The translations under genes and the position numbers were made by a program. From positions 2,046,001-2,110,000 of the forward strand of contig NZ_CP107254.1 in the NCBI RefSeq assembly GCF_029229925.1: a stretch of 64,000 bases of DNA, in the 5' to 3' direction. Source of the DNA: Halorhabdus sp. BNX81 (lineage in GTDB: Archaea; Halobacteriota; Halobacteria; Halobacteriales; Haloarculaceae). The notes beneath the pieces were generated by a model. It had not been told where the DNA came from and made no database searches. It saw only the letters and a list, made by a program, of their open reading frames with translations. How positions within the stretch are numbered: position 1 is the first letter of the stretch; each line of letters starts with the position of its first letter. Of this stretch, positions 1 through 8,815 are shown in pieces.

Positions 1-1300
1 GGACGAGCGTCCGGATGACGATGTTCATCGTCGCCCGGTCGTCGAAGCCGAAGATCCCGATGCTGCCCGTGTAGGGCCCTCTTCGAGTGGCCTCGAGTTC
101 GTCGATGATCGCCATCGTCCGTGGCTTGGGCGCGCCAGTGATCGTCCCGCCCGGGAACACCGCGCGGATCGCGTCGGCCAGGTCCTGATCGTCCCTGAGT
201 TGCCCCTCGACCAGCGAGACGAGATGCATCACCTCGGAGTAGCGATCCACCCGGCGGTACTCTTCGACATCGACGCTCCCGTACTCGCTGACCTTGCCCA
301 GGTCGTTGCGTTCGAGGTCGACCAGCATCGCGTGTTCGGCGCGTTCCTTCTCGTCGTCCCGGAGTTCCCTCTCCAGCCCGGCATCGGCGTCGGCCGTTCG
401 GCCGCGCGGCCGCGTCCCCGCGATCGGTTCGGTGACCAGCCGGTCGGCCTCGCGATGGAGGAGGAGTTCGGGACTGGCACTCACCAGGTCGGCGGCCGGG
501 AATTCCAGCAGCGCCGAGTACGGGGCCGGGTTGCCGATCCGGAGCGACTGGAAGGCCTCGACCGGGTGGACCGCCGCCGGCGCGGCCAACCGGTGGGAAA
601 TGTTCGCCTGAAAGGTGTCGCCCTCGTGAACGTACTCCTTGACGCGTTCGACGCGGTCGGTGAAGGCCTCCCGACCGGTGTCGCTCTCGAAGCGAACCGG
701 CCCCGTCGCCGACGGCTCTTCGACGCCGGGGTCGCCGTCGATGGCGCGGCCAGCCAGCTCCAGCGCGCGCTCGCGCCCACGCTCGAAAGCCGCGTCGGGA
801 TCGCCGTCGACCGTCGGACACGCCGTCACGCGGAGCGTCACCGGAGCCTGGGCGGGTTCCTCCCAGGCGACCAGCGTGTCGTAAACGGCCACCTGCAGGC
901 GTGGCAGGTCCCGGTCGCGCTCGGCCGAGCCGGGGAGCGCCTCGATCTCCCGGGCGATGTCGTAGGAGAGCCACCCGATGGCACCGCACGGATAGGGAAC
1001 GTCCGTCCCGGCGCGATGAAGGTGCTCCTCGCCGAGTCGATCGACGAGCCGTCCGATCGTGTCCTCGCCCGGGTCGACAGTCAGCCACTCGATGGGCTCG
1101 ACCCCGAAGTAACTCCAGCCCTCGGTGCCGCCGGTAGTTTCCAGCACACAGCCGCCGGTCGACCGGCGCGCGCGCCGGTAGGCTTCGTAGGGATCCGTGA
1201 CCGTGACGCGAGCCTCGACCGGGACGCGGTCGCCAGAATCCGCCCCGGCCGCACGTGCGCGGAACGTCGCCAGGTCGGTCACGAGTTCCGGGTCCGTCAT
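1..1300 (-). CDS. pabB: chorismate-binding synthase, component I (PabB/TrpE family), 3' end outside window
   Basis: Partial gene read from ATG at 1300 leftward off the window edge; about 433 residues are visible. It belongs to the anthranilate/aminodeoxychorismate synthase component I family, which aminates chorismate using ammonia from a glutaminase partner. Visible signatures are 'PIAGTRPRG', '[13 protein letters not shown]' and '[14 protein letters not shown]', which form the chorismate/Mg2+ site. The overall look resembles haloarchaeal aminodeoxychorismate synthases (folate or pterin precursor). However, the position that is Lys in classical PabB (PIKGT) is Ala here, as in TrpE, so anthranilate synthase is not excluded. 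A pabA or pabC neighbour beyond the left edge would settle this. An AT-rich stretch lies just upstream of the start. Confidence 0.8.
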   Translation of the reverse strand, partial: MTDPELVTDLATFRARAAGADSGDRVPVEARVTVTDPYEAYRRARRSTGGCVLETTGGTEGWSYFGVEPIEWLTVDPGEDTIGRLVDRLGEEHLHRAGTDVPYPCGAIGWLSYDIAREIEALPGSAERDRDLPRLQVAVYDTLVAWEEPAQAPVTLRVTACPTVDGDPDAAFERGRERALELAGRAIDGDPGVEEPSATGPVRFESDTGREAFTDRVERVKEYVHEGDTFQANISHRLAAPAAVHPVEAFQSLRIGNPAPYSALLEFPAADLVSASPELLLHREADRLVTEPIAGTRPRGRTADADAGLERELRDDEKERAEHAMLVDLERNDLGKVSEYGSVDVEEYRRVDRYSEVMHLVSLVEGQLRDDQDLADAIRAVFPGGTITGAPKPRTMAIIDELEATRRGPYTGSIGIFGFDDRATMNIVIRTLV

Positions 1301-1377
1301 TACACTCACACAGACGGAGGACTACTAATCGTGTTACGATCGGGGCACAACTCGCAAGACCGACTGCTGGCGAGTGC

Positions 1378-2043
1378 TCACTCGCCGGCCTGGTCGATCC
1401 AGCCCTCGACGCGCGAGAGCGCGATGCCCGTCGTCTCGGCGACGGCGTCGGCGTCCGCGGCAGCGAGTTCCCCCACGGTCTCGATGTCCGCCTCCGCGAG
1501 TCGCTCGGCGTAGGCCGGCCCGATCCCGTTGATCGACTGGACGTCTTCGGTACTCGCTGGCCCCGATGGTTCAGATGCCGACGCCACGGTGGCTTCATCC
1601 GAGTCGTCGTCCGTCGTCTCCGTCATCTCGTGCTCATCGGACGCTCCCGACTCGACAGACGTTTCGGATGTATCTGTTCCCACGTCACCGGGTTCGTCGG
1701 CGTCCGTCTGGACGGACTCGGCAGATTCAGCAGCGTCCACCTCGGCTGCTCCGTCCGGTTCGTCCGCATCCGACTCGACCGACGCATCGGATCCCTCGGC
1801 GTCCGACTCGGCGGAACGATCCGGCTCGTCTCCGTCCGCCTCGGCGTTGGTCGTGTCCACGCGCGACTCGCTGGTTGCGACCGCTCTGGTTCCCTTGACT
1901 GCATCCTCACTTTCGGTATCCGGTTCGTGCTCGACCGTGACGGCCACGTTCTCGGTTTCCCCCGCGTTCTGGCTTGGCATCTCGGTATCAGACTCCCCCG
2001 AGTTGAGACCGAGAAGTTCCTTGATCTGTTGGAAGAGTGCCAT
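1378..2043 (-). CDS. acidic protein with C-terminal helix-hairpin-helix domain
   Basis: About 221 residues. The N-terminus (MALFQQIKELLGL) is a short helix. Residues about 20-160 are a low-complexity, extremely acidic linker rich in Asp, Glu, Ser, Thr and Ala. The last 60 residues form a helix-hairpin-helix domain containing 'INGIGPAYAERLAEADIETV', like the C-terminal HhH units of archaeal topoisomerases and nuclease accessory proteins, which usually bind DNA non-specifically. ATG at 2043 is preferred over TTG at 2052 because it sits at the start of the conserved helix. It lies 24 bp upstream of the aroE stop on the same strand, so co-transcription with aroE is plausible. The specific function is unknown. 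Confidence 0.75.
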   Translation of the reverse strand: MALFQQIKELLGLNSGESDTEMPSQNAGETENVAVTVEHEPDTESEDAVKGTRAVATSESRVDTTNAEADGDEPDRSAESDAEGSDASVESDADEPDGAAEVDAAESAESVQTDADEPGDVGTDTSETSVESGASDEHEMTETTDDDSDEATVASASEPSGPASTEDVQSINGIGPAYAERLAEADIETVGELAAADADAVAETTGIALSRVEGWIDQAGE

Positions 2044-2067
2044 AGTCGTCAATACACACCCCAGGAC

Positions 2068-2865
2068 TTAAAGGCGTTCACGAAGTGCCTCGTTCATCTC
2101 CTCGACAGGAGCGTCTTGCCCACTCCAGCGCTCGAAGGCCTCGACGCCCTGGAACAGCAGCATCCAGGCACCATCGACGGTCGTCGCACCCGCCGCGGCC
2201 GCCTCGCGTAACAATCGCGTCTCGATCGGGCTGTAGACTGCATCGAGTACCGCCAGGTCGGCGTGCAGCGCCGTCGCGGGGACTGGCGATCGGTCCTCGT
2301 CCATCCCGACGCTCGTCGCGTTGACGAGGACGTCCGCGTCCGCCAGAAGCGAATCCAGCGAATCGAGGCCATGCCCGCTGGCACCCGGGACCTCCTCGGC
2401 GAGGGCGTGGGCCGTCTCGACGGTCCGGTTGGCGATCGCGACGTCCATGCCTTCGTCAGCGAGACCGAAGGCGATCGCGCGACCAGCCCCGCCCGCTCCG
2501 ACGACGACCGCCTGCCCGGAGAGTGCCACACCGTGACGTGTGAGCGCCCGCACGGCACCGATCGCGTCGGTGTTGTGCCCCGTCGGTTGATCACCGCTGA
2601 AGTCGATGGTGTTGACCGCGCCGATCCGCTCGGCCAGGTCGTCGACCGCGACCGCGTTGAGAACGTCCTGTTTGAACGGGATCGTCACGTTGAGTCCAGA
2701 GACGCCGAGGGTTTCGGCCGCCTCGACGGCCTCGCGTGCCGCGTCGACCGGTGGTTCGAAGGTGACGTATCGTGCGTCGATGCCGAGTTCGTCGTAGGCC
2801 GCCTCGTGCATTGGCGGCGACAGCGAGTGTTTCACGGGGTTGCCAAGGAGTCCGTACACGTCCAT
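2068..2865 (-). CDS. aroE: shikimate dehydrogenase
   Basis: 265 residues, normal for AroE. It catalyses NADPH-dependent reduction of 3-dehydroshikimate to shikimate in the aromatic amino acid pathway. The N-terminal substrate domain has '[17 protein letters not shown]' and '[13 protein letters not shown]', containing the catalytic Lys. The Asp of the catalytic pair is in '[13 protein letters not shown]'. The Rossmann domain has '[16 protein letters not shown]' and 'NRTVETA'. Start at ATG 2865 (MDVYGLLG) is chosen because the family begins there; an in-frame extension to 2973 has no family similarity. The chorismate-using synthase lies two genes downstream on the same strand, giving a small aromatic/folate cluster. 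Confidence 0.95.
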   Translation of the reverse strand: MDVYGLLGNPVKHSLSPPMHEAAYDELGIDARYVTFEPPVDAAREAVEAAETLGVSGLNVTIPFKQDVLNAVAVDDLAERIGAVNTIDFSGDQPTGHNTDAIGAVRALTRHGVALSGQAVVVGAGGAGRAIAFGLADEGMDVAIANRTVETAHALAEEVPGASGHGLDSLDSLLADADVLVNATSVGMDEDRSPVPATALHADLAVLDAVYSPIETRLLREAAAAGATTVDGAWMLLFQGVEAFERWSGQDAPVEEMNEALRERL

Positions 2866-3004
2866 AGCGAGGGCGACGGCCGGGAGCGTCAAAACCACGA
2901 CGGTCGGCAGTGACGGCGTCGACCGGTGGCCCCTTGCGATGTCACTGTGTGACACGGGCACTCCACACCGCAAGACATTATTTTGGGAGGGCTAAGCACG
3001 CAGT

Positions 3005-4372
3005 GTGTCTCGTCTACGCCATCCGTTGACGGCAGTCGCCGCTGCACTGGTACTGACGCTGCCGTGGGTCGTCGTCGAACTGTCACGGCTCGCCGCTGGA
3101 CTCGACTGGATGCCGATCGACGCCGGGATCGCGCTCTCGACGGGCCCGACCGTCCTGGTGACCGGACTGGCCGTCGTCGGCGCGTCGTTCCTGCTCGCGT
3201 GGGGGGCCGAAACAGCCGAGAAGGACGTCCCCCGGGCGTTCGCCCTCGCCGTCCTCGCGGTCCTCGCCGTCGCCCCGGAGTACGCCGTCGACGCGCTGTA
3301 CGCCTGGGACGCCGGCGCGCAAGCCGGGACCACCGCGGGCGCGGAGGCCGGCAACCTCGCCATCGCGAACATGACCGGAGCCAACCGGATCCTGATCGGC
3401 CTGGGGTGGTCCGGGATCGCGTTGTTCACCGTCTATCGCGCCTACAAGGTTCGGGACGACAACGTCGAGAAGCGATCCGGCTTCCTCGCCGATGTCGTGA
3501 CGCTCGATAAGGCGCTGACGACCGAGATCACGTTCCTCTGGCTGGCGACGCTGTGGGCGTTTCTGGTCCCGCTCGGTGGCGGCATCGACCTGATCGACAC
3601 CGTCGTCCTCGTCGGCCTGTACGTGAGCTACATCCTGATTATCATTCGCTCCGGCATCGAAACCGAAGAAGAGCAGATCGGTGTCCCGGGCTATCTTCAA
3701 TCCTACCGCAAACCAAAGCGGATCGCGACCGTCCTCTCGCTGTTCATCTACTCGGGCGTCATGATCCTGATCGCCGTCGAACCGTTCGCCCACGGCCTCG
3801 AAAACCTCGGCCTGCAGTACGGCGTGCCGAAGTTCTTCATGATCCAGTGGATCGCCCCGCTGGCAAGCGAGTCACCCGAGTTGATTGTCGTCGTCTATCT
3901 CGTCAACAAAGCCCGATCCTCGGCCGGGTTCAACGCCCTGATCTCCTCGAAACTCAACCAGTGGACGCTGTTGATCGGGACGCTCGCGATCGTCTACTCG
4001 ATCGCGGCGGGCGGGGTCGGCGTCCTCGAATTCGACTATAAGCAGAGCCTGGAGATCTGGATCACGGCCGCCCAGTCGTTCTTCGCGCTGGCGATCCTGG
4101 TCAACTTCAACATCAGCCTCCGGGAGGCCGTCGCGTTGCTCGTGTTGTTCGTCAGCCAAGTGTTCGCCGAGTTCATGGTGTTGAACGTCCTTTCGCTGTC
4201 CCATCCCGAAGCACTCAGCCACCAGATCCTGCTCGGCTACACCGCCGTCTACCTCCTCATCGGGCTGGCGATGTTCGTCCGCCGCCGCAAGGCTGTCAAG
4301 GAGATGCTCGGCATGACCTACGAAGTAGTCCAGACGGCGTTCGGTCGCCGGAGCGACTTCGATATCGAGTAA
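3005..4372 (+). CDS. sodium/calcium exchanger (CaCA family) membrane protein
   Basis: 455 residues with about 11 predicted membrane helices. Two inverted alpha repeats are visible: one around residues 55-125 ('LLAWGAETAEKDVP', 'VAPEYAVDALYAW', 'NMTGANRILIGLGW') and one around 275-335 ('PLASESPELIVVVYLVN', 'NALISSKLNQWTLLIG'). The acidic residues flanked by Pro/Ser are the expected cation-binding positions of CaCA antiporters, which exchange Ca2+ for Na+ (or H+). GTG at 3005 is the likely start; an AT-rich TATA-like stretch (about 2974-2982) sits about 27 bp upstream, consistent with a leaderless transcript. It is divergent from aroE. Ion specificity cannot be read from the sequence. Confidence 0.88.
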   Translation: MSRLRHPLTAVAAALVLTLPWVVVELSRLAAGLDWMPIDAGIALSTGPTVLVTGLAVVGASFLLAWGAETAEKDVPRAFALAVLAVLAVAPEYAVDALYAWDAGAQAGTTAGAEAGNLAIANMTGANRILIGLGWSGIALFTVYRAYKVRDDNVEKRSGFLADVVTLDKALTTEITFLWLATLWAFLVPLGGGIDLIDTVVLVGLYVSYILIIIRSGIETEEEQIGVPGYLQSYRKPKRIATVLSLFIYSGVMILIAVEPFAHGLENLGLQYGVPKFFMIQWIAPLASESPELIVVVYLVNKARSSAGFNALISSKLNQWTLLIGTLAIVYSIAAGGVGVLEFDYKQSLEIWITAAQSFFALAILVNFNISLREAVALLVLFVSQVFAEFMVLNVLSLSHPEALSHQILLGYTAVYLLIGLAMFVRRRKAVKEMLGMTYEVVQTAFGRRSDFDIE

Positions 4373-4399
4373 AGTACCGCGCCCGAAGCAGGGCTATTC

Positions 4400-5752
4400 A
4401 TGATCGGCATCGTCGTCTCGACAGCTGATCGCGCCTCGGAACACATCCACGAGCACCTCCTGGAAGTGGCGGACTGGACGACGACCCGTGACGAAAGTCG
4501 ATCCCCTGGCGAGGGTGGTGGCGAGGTCTCCCGCACCGACGGCTTCGAAATGCGCGTCTTCGACGAATGGCACCTCGAGCTCGACGGCGTGGCCGCGGCC
4601 TTCGACGACCCCGATCTCGTCGTCTTCGCGTCCCGGCACTCCGGGGAGACCGGGCCACTGTTGACCGCCCACCACACCGGCAACTTCGGGCCGGCCGAGT
4701 ACGGCGGCGCGGACCGTGACCTCGCCCGCGCCGCACCGAACGCTCATAGCCGCGTCCTCGACGCGCTGGCCGAGCACGCGCCGGCAGGCTACGAGGTCGG
4801 CATGGAGTGCACCCACCACGGTCCGACCGAGGTTGGTTCCCCATCCATGTTCGTCGAGGTCGGCAGCGGTCCCGACCAGTGGGACGACCCCGACGCCGCC
4901 CGCGCGGTCGCACAGGCCATCCTCGACCTGCGGGGAGTCATGGCCGATGCGCCCCGAGAGGACGGCGAGGCAAGCGCCCGCCGACACCTCGTCGGGTTCG
5001 ACGGGAACCACTACGTTCCCCGGTTCGAGCGTATCGTCCGCGAGACTGACTGGGCCGTGGGCCACATCGCCGCTGACTGGGGACTGGACGAACTCGGCGA
5101 TCCACTCGAAAGCGAGGACGTGCTCCGGGCGGCCTTCGAGAAGAGCGCGGCCGAGTACGCCCTGATCGACGGTGATCGCCCGCGTCTCGAACGGGCGATC
5201 GACGACCTGGGATTCGAGATCGTCGGCGAGTCGTGGCTTCGAGCGGTCGAAGGCGTCCCGCTGCCCGTTGCCCGCCACGTCGAGAACCGGCTGGCAGCCA
5301 TCGACGACGGGCTTCGCTTCGGGGAGCCGGCTCGGGGATACGATGGGGCCTTCGAGATCGTCGACATCCCGGGCGAGCTGCTCGACGAGACACAGGGGAT
5401 CGACCGCGAGGCGACCCGGGAGGCCGTCGAGGGTGTCGCGCTCGCGTTCACCACCGAGCAAAGCGCCACGCTTGTCGGCGGTCGAGCCGCTGTTGTCGAC
5501 GGCGATGATAGAATTGCACTGGTCGAGGCGCTCGCGGACGTACTCCGCATGGACTACGACGAGGTGACGGTCGGGGACGATCGCGTCGTCGCGAGGAAAG
5601 AAGCCTTCGACCCCGGACTGGCCGCGGATGCTGGCGTCCCGGAGGGGCCGAAGTTCGGCAAGTTGGCGAGCGGGCAGGCCGTCGAGGTGGATGGCGAGCG
5701 TGTCGAACCCGGAGAAGTCAGTCGGGAGCGAGAAGCGACGTTCCCGGTCTGA
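4400..5752 (+). CDS. dtdA: D-aminoacyl-tRNA deacylase (archaeal/GEK1 type)
   Basis: 450 residues. The first 270 or so residues match the archaeal D-aminoacyl-tRNA deacylase (DTD2/GEK1), a Zn-dependent enzyme freeing tRNAs mischarged with D-amino acids. Visible landmarks are 'SRHSGETGPLLTAHHTGNFG', 'ECTHHGPTEVGSPSMFVEVG' and 'GFDGNHYVPRFERIV', with His and Asp residues expected in the metal site. Residues about 275-450 are a C-terminal extension beyond the core domain, rich in acidic residues and ending 'PKFGKLASGQAVEVDGERVE', a small beta-rich module. I believe haloarchaeal members commonly carry it. It follows the exchanger by 27 bp on the same strand, so an operon is possible. Confidence 0.88.
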   Translation: MIGIVVSTADRASEHIHEHLLEVADWTTTRDESRSPGEGGGEVSRTDGFEMRVFDEWHLELDGVAAAFDDPDLVVFASRHSGETGPLLTAHHTGNFGPAEYGGADRDLARAAPNAHSRVLDALAEHAPAGYEVGMECTHHGPTEVGSPSMFVEVGSGPDQWDDPDAARAVAQAILDLRGVMADAPREDGEASARRHLVGFDGNHYVPRFERIVRETDWAVGHIAADWGLDELGDPLESEDVLRAAFEKSAAEYALIDGDRPRLERAIDDLGFEIVGESWLRAVEGVPLPVARHVENRLAAIDDGLRFGEPARGYDGAFEIVDIPGELLDETQGIDREATREAVEGVALAFTTEQSATLVGGRAAVVDGDDRIALVEALADVLRMDYDEVTVGDDRVVARKEAFDPGLAADAGVPEGPKFGKLASGQAVEVDGERVEPGEVSREREATFPV

Positions 5753-5776
5753 TCTGACGAGCGGACAGTCGGCCAG

Positions 5777-6160
5777 TCACTCCTCGACGGCGTGGGCTTG
5801 CAGGGTCTCCAGTTCGATTTCTTCCAGCACTGTTTCGTTGGTCGCCTCGAGAACGACCGGCGGGGCGACGCCGGCTTCGTGGGCCTCCAGCCAGCGGCCG
5901 ACACAGAGACACCAGTGATCTTTGGGATTCACGCCCGGAAAGTCCAGTTGCGGCCGCGGCGTGACCAGATCGTTGCCCTGCGCGCGGGAGAACTCCAGAA
6001 AGTCCTGGGTCATTTTCGCACAAAGGTGGTGGGACCCGCGGTCGCCGGGGACTGCCGTACAGTGACCGTCGCGCTGGTAACCCGTCGAGAGTGTCTTGCT
6101 GCAGGGTTCGAGTGCCTCGCCCAGCACGTTGCGCTGGGCGTCGGGATCGCTCTGTGACAT
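5777..6160 (-). CDS. DUF2237 family protein
   Basis: 127 residues. It matches the DUF2237 family: 'NVLGEALEPCSKTLSTGYQR', 'DRGSHHLCAKMTQDFLEF', 'GNDLVTP' and 'GDHWCLC'-like 'KDHWCLCVGRWLEA', with conserved Cys, His and Trp positions that could bind metal. The biochemical role of the family is unknown. Start at ATG 6160 (MSQSDPDAQ) is chosen because upstream in-frame sequence is not conserved. It is convergent with dtdA, stops 24 bp apart. Confidence 0.85.
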   Translation of the reverse strand: MSQSDPDAQRNVLGEALEPCSKTLSTGYQRDGHCTAVPGDRGSHHLCAKMTQDFLEFSRAQGNDLVTPRPQLDFPGVNPKDHWCLCVGRWLEAHEAGVAPPVVLEATNETVLEEIELETLQAHAVEE

Positions 6161-6310
6161 ACCGGCGATTACCGCGAGTGGCGGGTAAAGCTTGGTTTCG
6201 AGTGGGAGTTTTGCAGTCATCCATACTGTCTCATTGGGTGAGGCGCTCCAGCAACCGTCATCAGTGCAATTGGCCATCTATGTCCAGGGATGGTCATCAC
6301 CCTGTCCGGG

Positions 6311-6330
6311 CTAGTGTGAAGGCACACTAG
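6311..6330. promoter_or_regulatory. inverted-repeat operator upstream of AbrB/PIN toxin-antitoxin pair
   Basis: Perfect 8-bp arms CTAGTGTG and CACACTAG separated by AAGG, ending 31 bp before the antitoxin ATG at 6362. An AT-rich TATA-like stretch (GTTTATC, 6331-6337) abuts the right arm. The position is what is expected for an autorepression site bound by the AbrB-type antitoxin or the antitoxin-toxin complex. The assignment as operator is inferred from position and symmetry. Confidence 0.6.
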
Positions 6331-6361
6331 GTTTATCAAGCGCCATCGCTTCCGTTCGTCT

Positions 6362-6613
6362 ATGAGCAGTGAGCAGATCAACTCCGAGAGCAAGGTCTCG
6401 GGGAACCAGGCGAACATTCCCGCTCAAATCCGGATGGAACTCGACATCGACGACGGTGACCGACTCCGCTGGCACCTCGAAGACGATGAGACGCTCCGCG
6501 TGGAAGTCGTCCAGCAACGAAGCGGCACGTTCAGTGACTTCGACGGCTACGAGGGCGATCAGACGACGACAGTCGAACGTGAACACGACTCGTGGGGCGT
6601 CACCGTCGAATAA
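6362..6613 (+). CDS. AbrB/SpoVT-type antitoxin
   Basis: 83 residues. Residues about 8-52 form a swapped-hairpin AbrB fold signature: 'KVSGNQANIPAQIRMELDID' followed by 'DGDRLRWHLEDDETLRVEVV'. The C-terminal 30 residues are acidic and probably wrap the toxin. The stop TAA (6611-6613) directly abuts the ATG of the PIN toxin at 6614, the usual antitoxin-first arrangement. It probably represses its own promoter through the palindrome at 6311-6330. Confidence 0.85.
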   Translation: MSSEQINSESKVSGNQANIPAQIRMELDIDDGDRLRWHLEDDETLRVEVVQQRSGTFSDFDGYEGDQTTTVEREHDSWGVTVE

Positions 6614-7048
6614 ATGCCTCGGGTACTCCTCGACACAAGCGTCCTCTTCGCGGCTGCCTACCGCCGTGACAGTGCACACGACGACGCGCTCCCCATTGTA
6701 CAGGGCATCGACAGTACAGCCCTTCCGGAAGCGGTAGTGCTCGACTACGTGCTCGCGGAGACGATGAACGGGCTGACGACACATGCCGGCCACGACGCTG
6801 CGACGGATTTTCTCGATCGGATCGAAGAAAACGCCCGGTTTCACATCGACTCACTGACGGCTGACGAGTTCGCAACGGCGAAAGCACTCTTTCGACAATA
6901 CAAGGCGTTCTCGCTCGTCGACGCCTGCATTGTCGCGTTCATGCGAGCCAATGGACGACAGTACCTCTACGCGTTCGACGACGACTTCGACGCCGCCGAG
7001 GACATCAGCCGTCTCGACACCGCGAACAACCCATATCAGCCGGAGTGA
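6614..7048 (+). CDS. PIN-domain ribonuclease toxin (VapC-like)
   Basis: 144 residues, typical VapC length. The PIN acidic residues are visible: Asp7 in 'RVLLDTSVLFAAA', Glu49 in 'YVLAETMNGL', Asp103 in 'FSLVDACIVAFM' and the late acidic run 'FDDDFD' at 121-126. Family members cleave tRNA or rRNA when freed from the antitoxin. It starts immediately after the antitoxin stop, so translation is coupled. It is convergent with thiC, with the 82-bp palindrome between them. Confidence 0.88.
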   Translation: MPRVLLDTSVLFAAAYRRDSAHDDALPIVQGIDSTALPEAVVLDYVLAETMNGLTTHAGHDAATDFLDRIEENARFHIDSLTADEFATAKALFRQYKAFSLVDACIVAFMRANGRQYLYAFDDDFDAAEDISRLDTANNPYQPE

Positions 7049-7159
7049 CTGAGACGCACTGGCTACAGCATGGCCCGAGAAGGAAGGGACAGTCCGTGAC
7101 TCGGTGGGTCTGTCGGGAACTACCTGCAAAAGATCAGTGGACGGCCAGACAGTCCTTTC

Positions 7160-7241
7160 ATACGGATTGCTCTCAGTCAGTACCATATCGACCGCCCGCA
7201 GTCGGGCGGTCGTCACGGTAAACAGTGAGAGCAATCCGTAT
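7160..7241. repeat. 82-bp palindrome with nested perfect hairpin
   Basis: Outer perfect 16-bp arms at 7160-7175 (ATACGGATTGCTCTCA) and 7226-7241. An inner perfect 10-bp stem lies at 7189-7198 and 7203-7212 (CGACCGCCCG) with loop CAGT. All share the same dyad axis at 7200/7201. Segments in between are only partly complementary. The right edge overlaps the first base of the thiC stop triplet (7241-7243). It could be a bidirectional terminator for the convergent PIN and thiC genes, or a miniature inverted-repeat or dispersed palindromic element. Confidence 0.8.
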
Positions 7242-8686
7242 CAGTCGTCGCCCGGCAAACCCTCGCCCCCGGCGTGGTCACACAACGCCTCGGGCACCGT
7301 GGGCAGGCCACTTGTATCGTGTTTGCCCGTCGGCGGCAGGTTGACGTCGGCTGCCGCCGAGTCTGCGAGATCAACATCGGCGTCCAGTCCCGCCATCTCC
7401 TCTCCCTCGCGGGCGTCCTGGTCGATCCGCATCGAGCAAAATTCCGCGCCACACATCGAGCAGTAGCGGGCGTCCTTGTAGTTGTCCTCCGATAGGGTCT
7501 GATCGTGGTACTCCTTAGCGCGGTCGGGGTCCAGCGCGAGGTTGAACTGCTCGTGCCAGTCGAAGTTGTACCGGGCTTCCGAGATGGCGTCGTCCCAGTC
7601 GCGTGCGCCCGGTTTCCCGGCCGCCACGTCGCCCGCATGAGCTGCGATCCGGTAGGCCGCCAGGCCGTCCCGGACGTCCTCGGCGTCGGGCAAACCGAGG
7701 TGCTCTTTGGGTGTGACGTAGCAGAGCATCGCCGCGCCGTGGCGGGCGGCCTCGGTCGCGCCGATCGCGCTCGTGATGTGGTCGTAGCCCGGTGCAACGT
7801 CGGTCACCAGCGGGCCCAGCAGGTAGAACGGCGCGCCGTCACAGACCTCCTGCTGGTGGCGGACGTGCTCGCCGATTTCGTCCAGCGGGACGTGGCCCGG
7901 CCCTTCGACCATGACCTGAACGCCCTGATCCTGGGCGCGCTGGGTCAGTTCGCCCAGCGTCTCCAGTTCCGCCAGCTGGGCGTCGTCGTTGGCGTCGGCG
8001 AGCGATCCGGGCCGCAGGCCGTCGCCGAGACTGATCGTCACGTCGTACTCGGCGAGGATCGCACAGATCTCGTCGAAATGGGTGTACAGGGGGTTCTGCT
8101 CGCCGTGATTTTCCATCCATTCGGCGAGGATCGACCCCCCACGGGAGACGATCCCGGTGATGCGACCGTCGGTCAGCGGGAGGTGTTCTTTGAGGACGCC
8201 GGCGTGGATGGTCTGGTAATCAGTCCCCTGAGCAGCCTGGGACTCGATCACGTCCAGGAGGAGGTCCGCCGTGAGATCCTCGGGCGATCCGGCCTGCTTT
8301 AGCGCCTCGTAGATCGGCACTGTCCCGAGCGGCACCGGCGAGTGTTCGATCTGGCCGGCGCGAAGTTCCGGAATGTCACCGCCCGTCGAGAGATCCATCA
8401 CCGTGTCCGCGCCGTATTCGACGGCCGTGTGGAGTTTCTCCCGTTCGGTTTCGATATCGCTTTCGGGTTCGCTGTTGCCGATGTTGGCGTTGATCTTCGT
8501 CGAAAAGTCCTTCCCGATGATCATCGGGTCGATCGACTCGTGCTCGTGGTTGTTCGGAATCACAGCCTCGCCCGCGGCGACCTTTTCGCGGACGTACTCG
8601 GGATCGCGGTTCTCTCGCTCGGCGACGCGCTCCATCGCCGGCGTGACCTCACCGTCGCGTGCGCGCTGTAGTTGTGTCGCCATCAT
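7241..8686 (-). CDS. thiC: phosphomethylpyrimidine synthase
   Basis: About 481 residues. ThiC is a radical-SAM enzyme that rearranges aminoimidazole ribotide to HMP phosphate for thiamine. Visible signatures are '[15 protein letters not shown]', '[14 protein letters not shown]', '[11 protein letters not shown]', '[13 protein letters not shown]', '[20 protein letters not shown]' and the C-terminal cluster motif '[14 protein letters not shown]' with the CxxC...C that binds the 4Fe-4S cluster. The C-terminal about 40 residues after the cluster are an acidic tail. Two adjacent ATGs (8686, 8683) are possible starts. A TATA box at 8711-8720 on this strand puts the transcript start at or next to the ATG, leaving no room for a TPP riboswitch leader. 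Confidence 0.96.
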   Translation of the reverse strand: MMATQLQRARDGEVTPAMERVAERENRDPEYVREKVAAGEAVIPNNHEHESIDPMIIGKDFSTKINANIGNSEPESDIETEREKLHTAVEYGADTVMDLSTGGDIPELRAGQIEHSPVPLGTVPIYEALKQAGSPEDLTADLLLDVIESQAAQGTDYQTIHAGVLKEHLPLTDGRITGIVSRGGSILAEWMENHGEQNPLYTHFDEICAILAEYDVTISLGDGLRPGSLADANDDAQLAELETLGELTQRAQDQGVQVMVEGPGHVPLDEIGEHVRHQQEVCDGAPFYLLGPLVTDVAPGYDHITSAIGATEAARHGAAMLCYVTPKEHLGLPDAEDVRDGLAAYRIAAHAGDVAAGKPGARDWDDAISEARYNFDWHEQFNLALDPDRAKEYHDQTLSEDNYKDARYCSMCGAEFCSMRIDQDAREGEEMAGLDADVDLADSAAADVNLPPTGKHDTSGLPTVPEALCDHAGGEGLPGDD

Positions 8687-8710
8687 CACGTGAACCGTGG
8701 TACTACTAGA

Positions 8711-8720
8711 TTATATAACC
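8711..8720 (-). promoter_or_regulatory. TATA box of thiC
   Basis: Minus-strand sequence GGTTATATAA centred about 29 bp upstream of the thiC ATG at 8686. It is embedded in a near-palindrome CTAG...CTAG. The spacing implies a leaderless mRNA, common in haloarchaea. Confidence 0.65.
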
Positions 8721-8815
8721 TAGTGATACGGCCTGCGACATGGAAGTCACCTTGATCGGGAAAACGGGGACAGAGCGAAACAGTCAGCAAGAAGGAGCTA
8801 AGAGAGGGCCCGGAG

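Noticed and set aside
200-1513. 437-codon open frame on the plus strand over the PabB/TrpE-like gene
   Set aside because: High-GC shadow frame; the minus strand carries clear chorismate-synthase motifs and the plus frame has no recognisable domain.
1620-1980. Possible repeat region in the acidic linker of the HhH protein
   Set aside because: Imperfect repetition is explained by Asp/Glu/Ser-rich codon use, not by a DNA repeat.
8687-8815. TPP riboswitch upstream of thiC
   Set aside because: The TATA box places the transcript start at the ATG and no THI-box sequence is seen.
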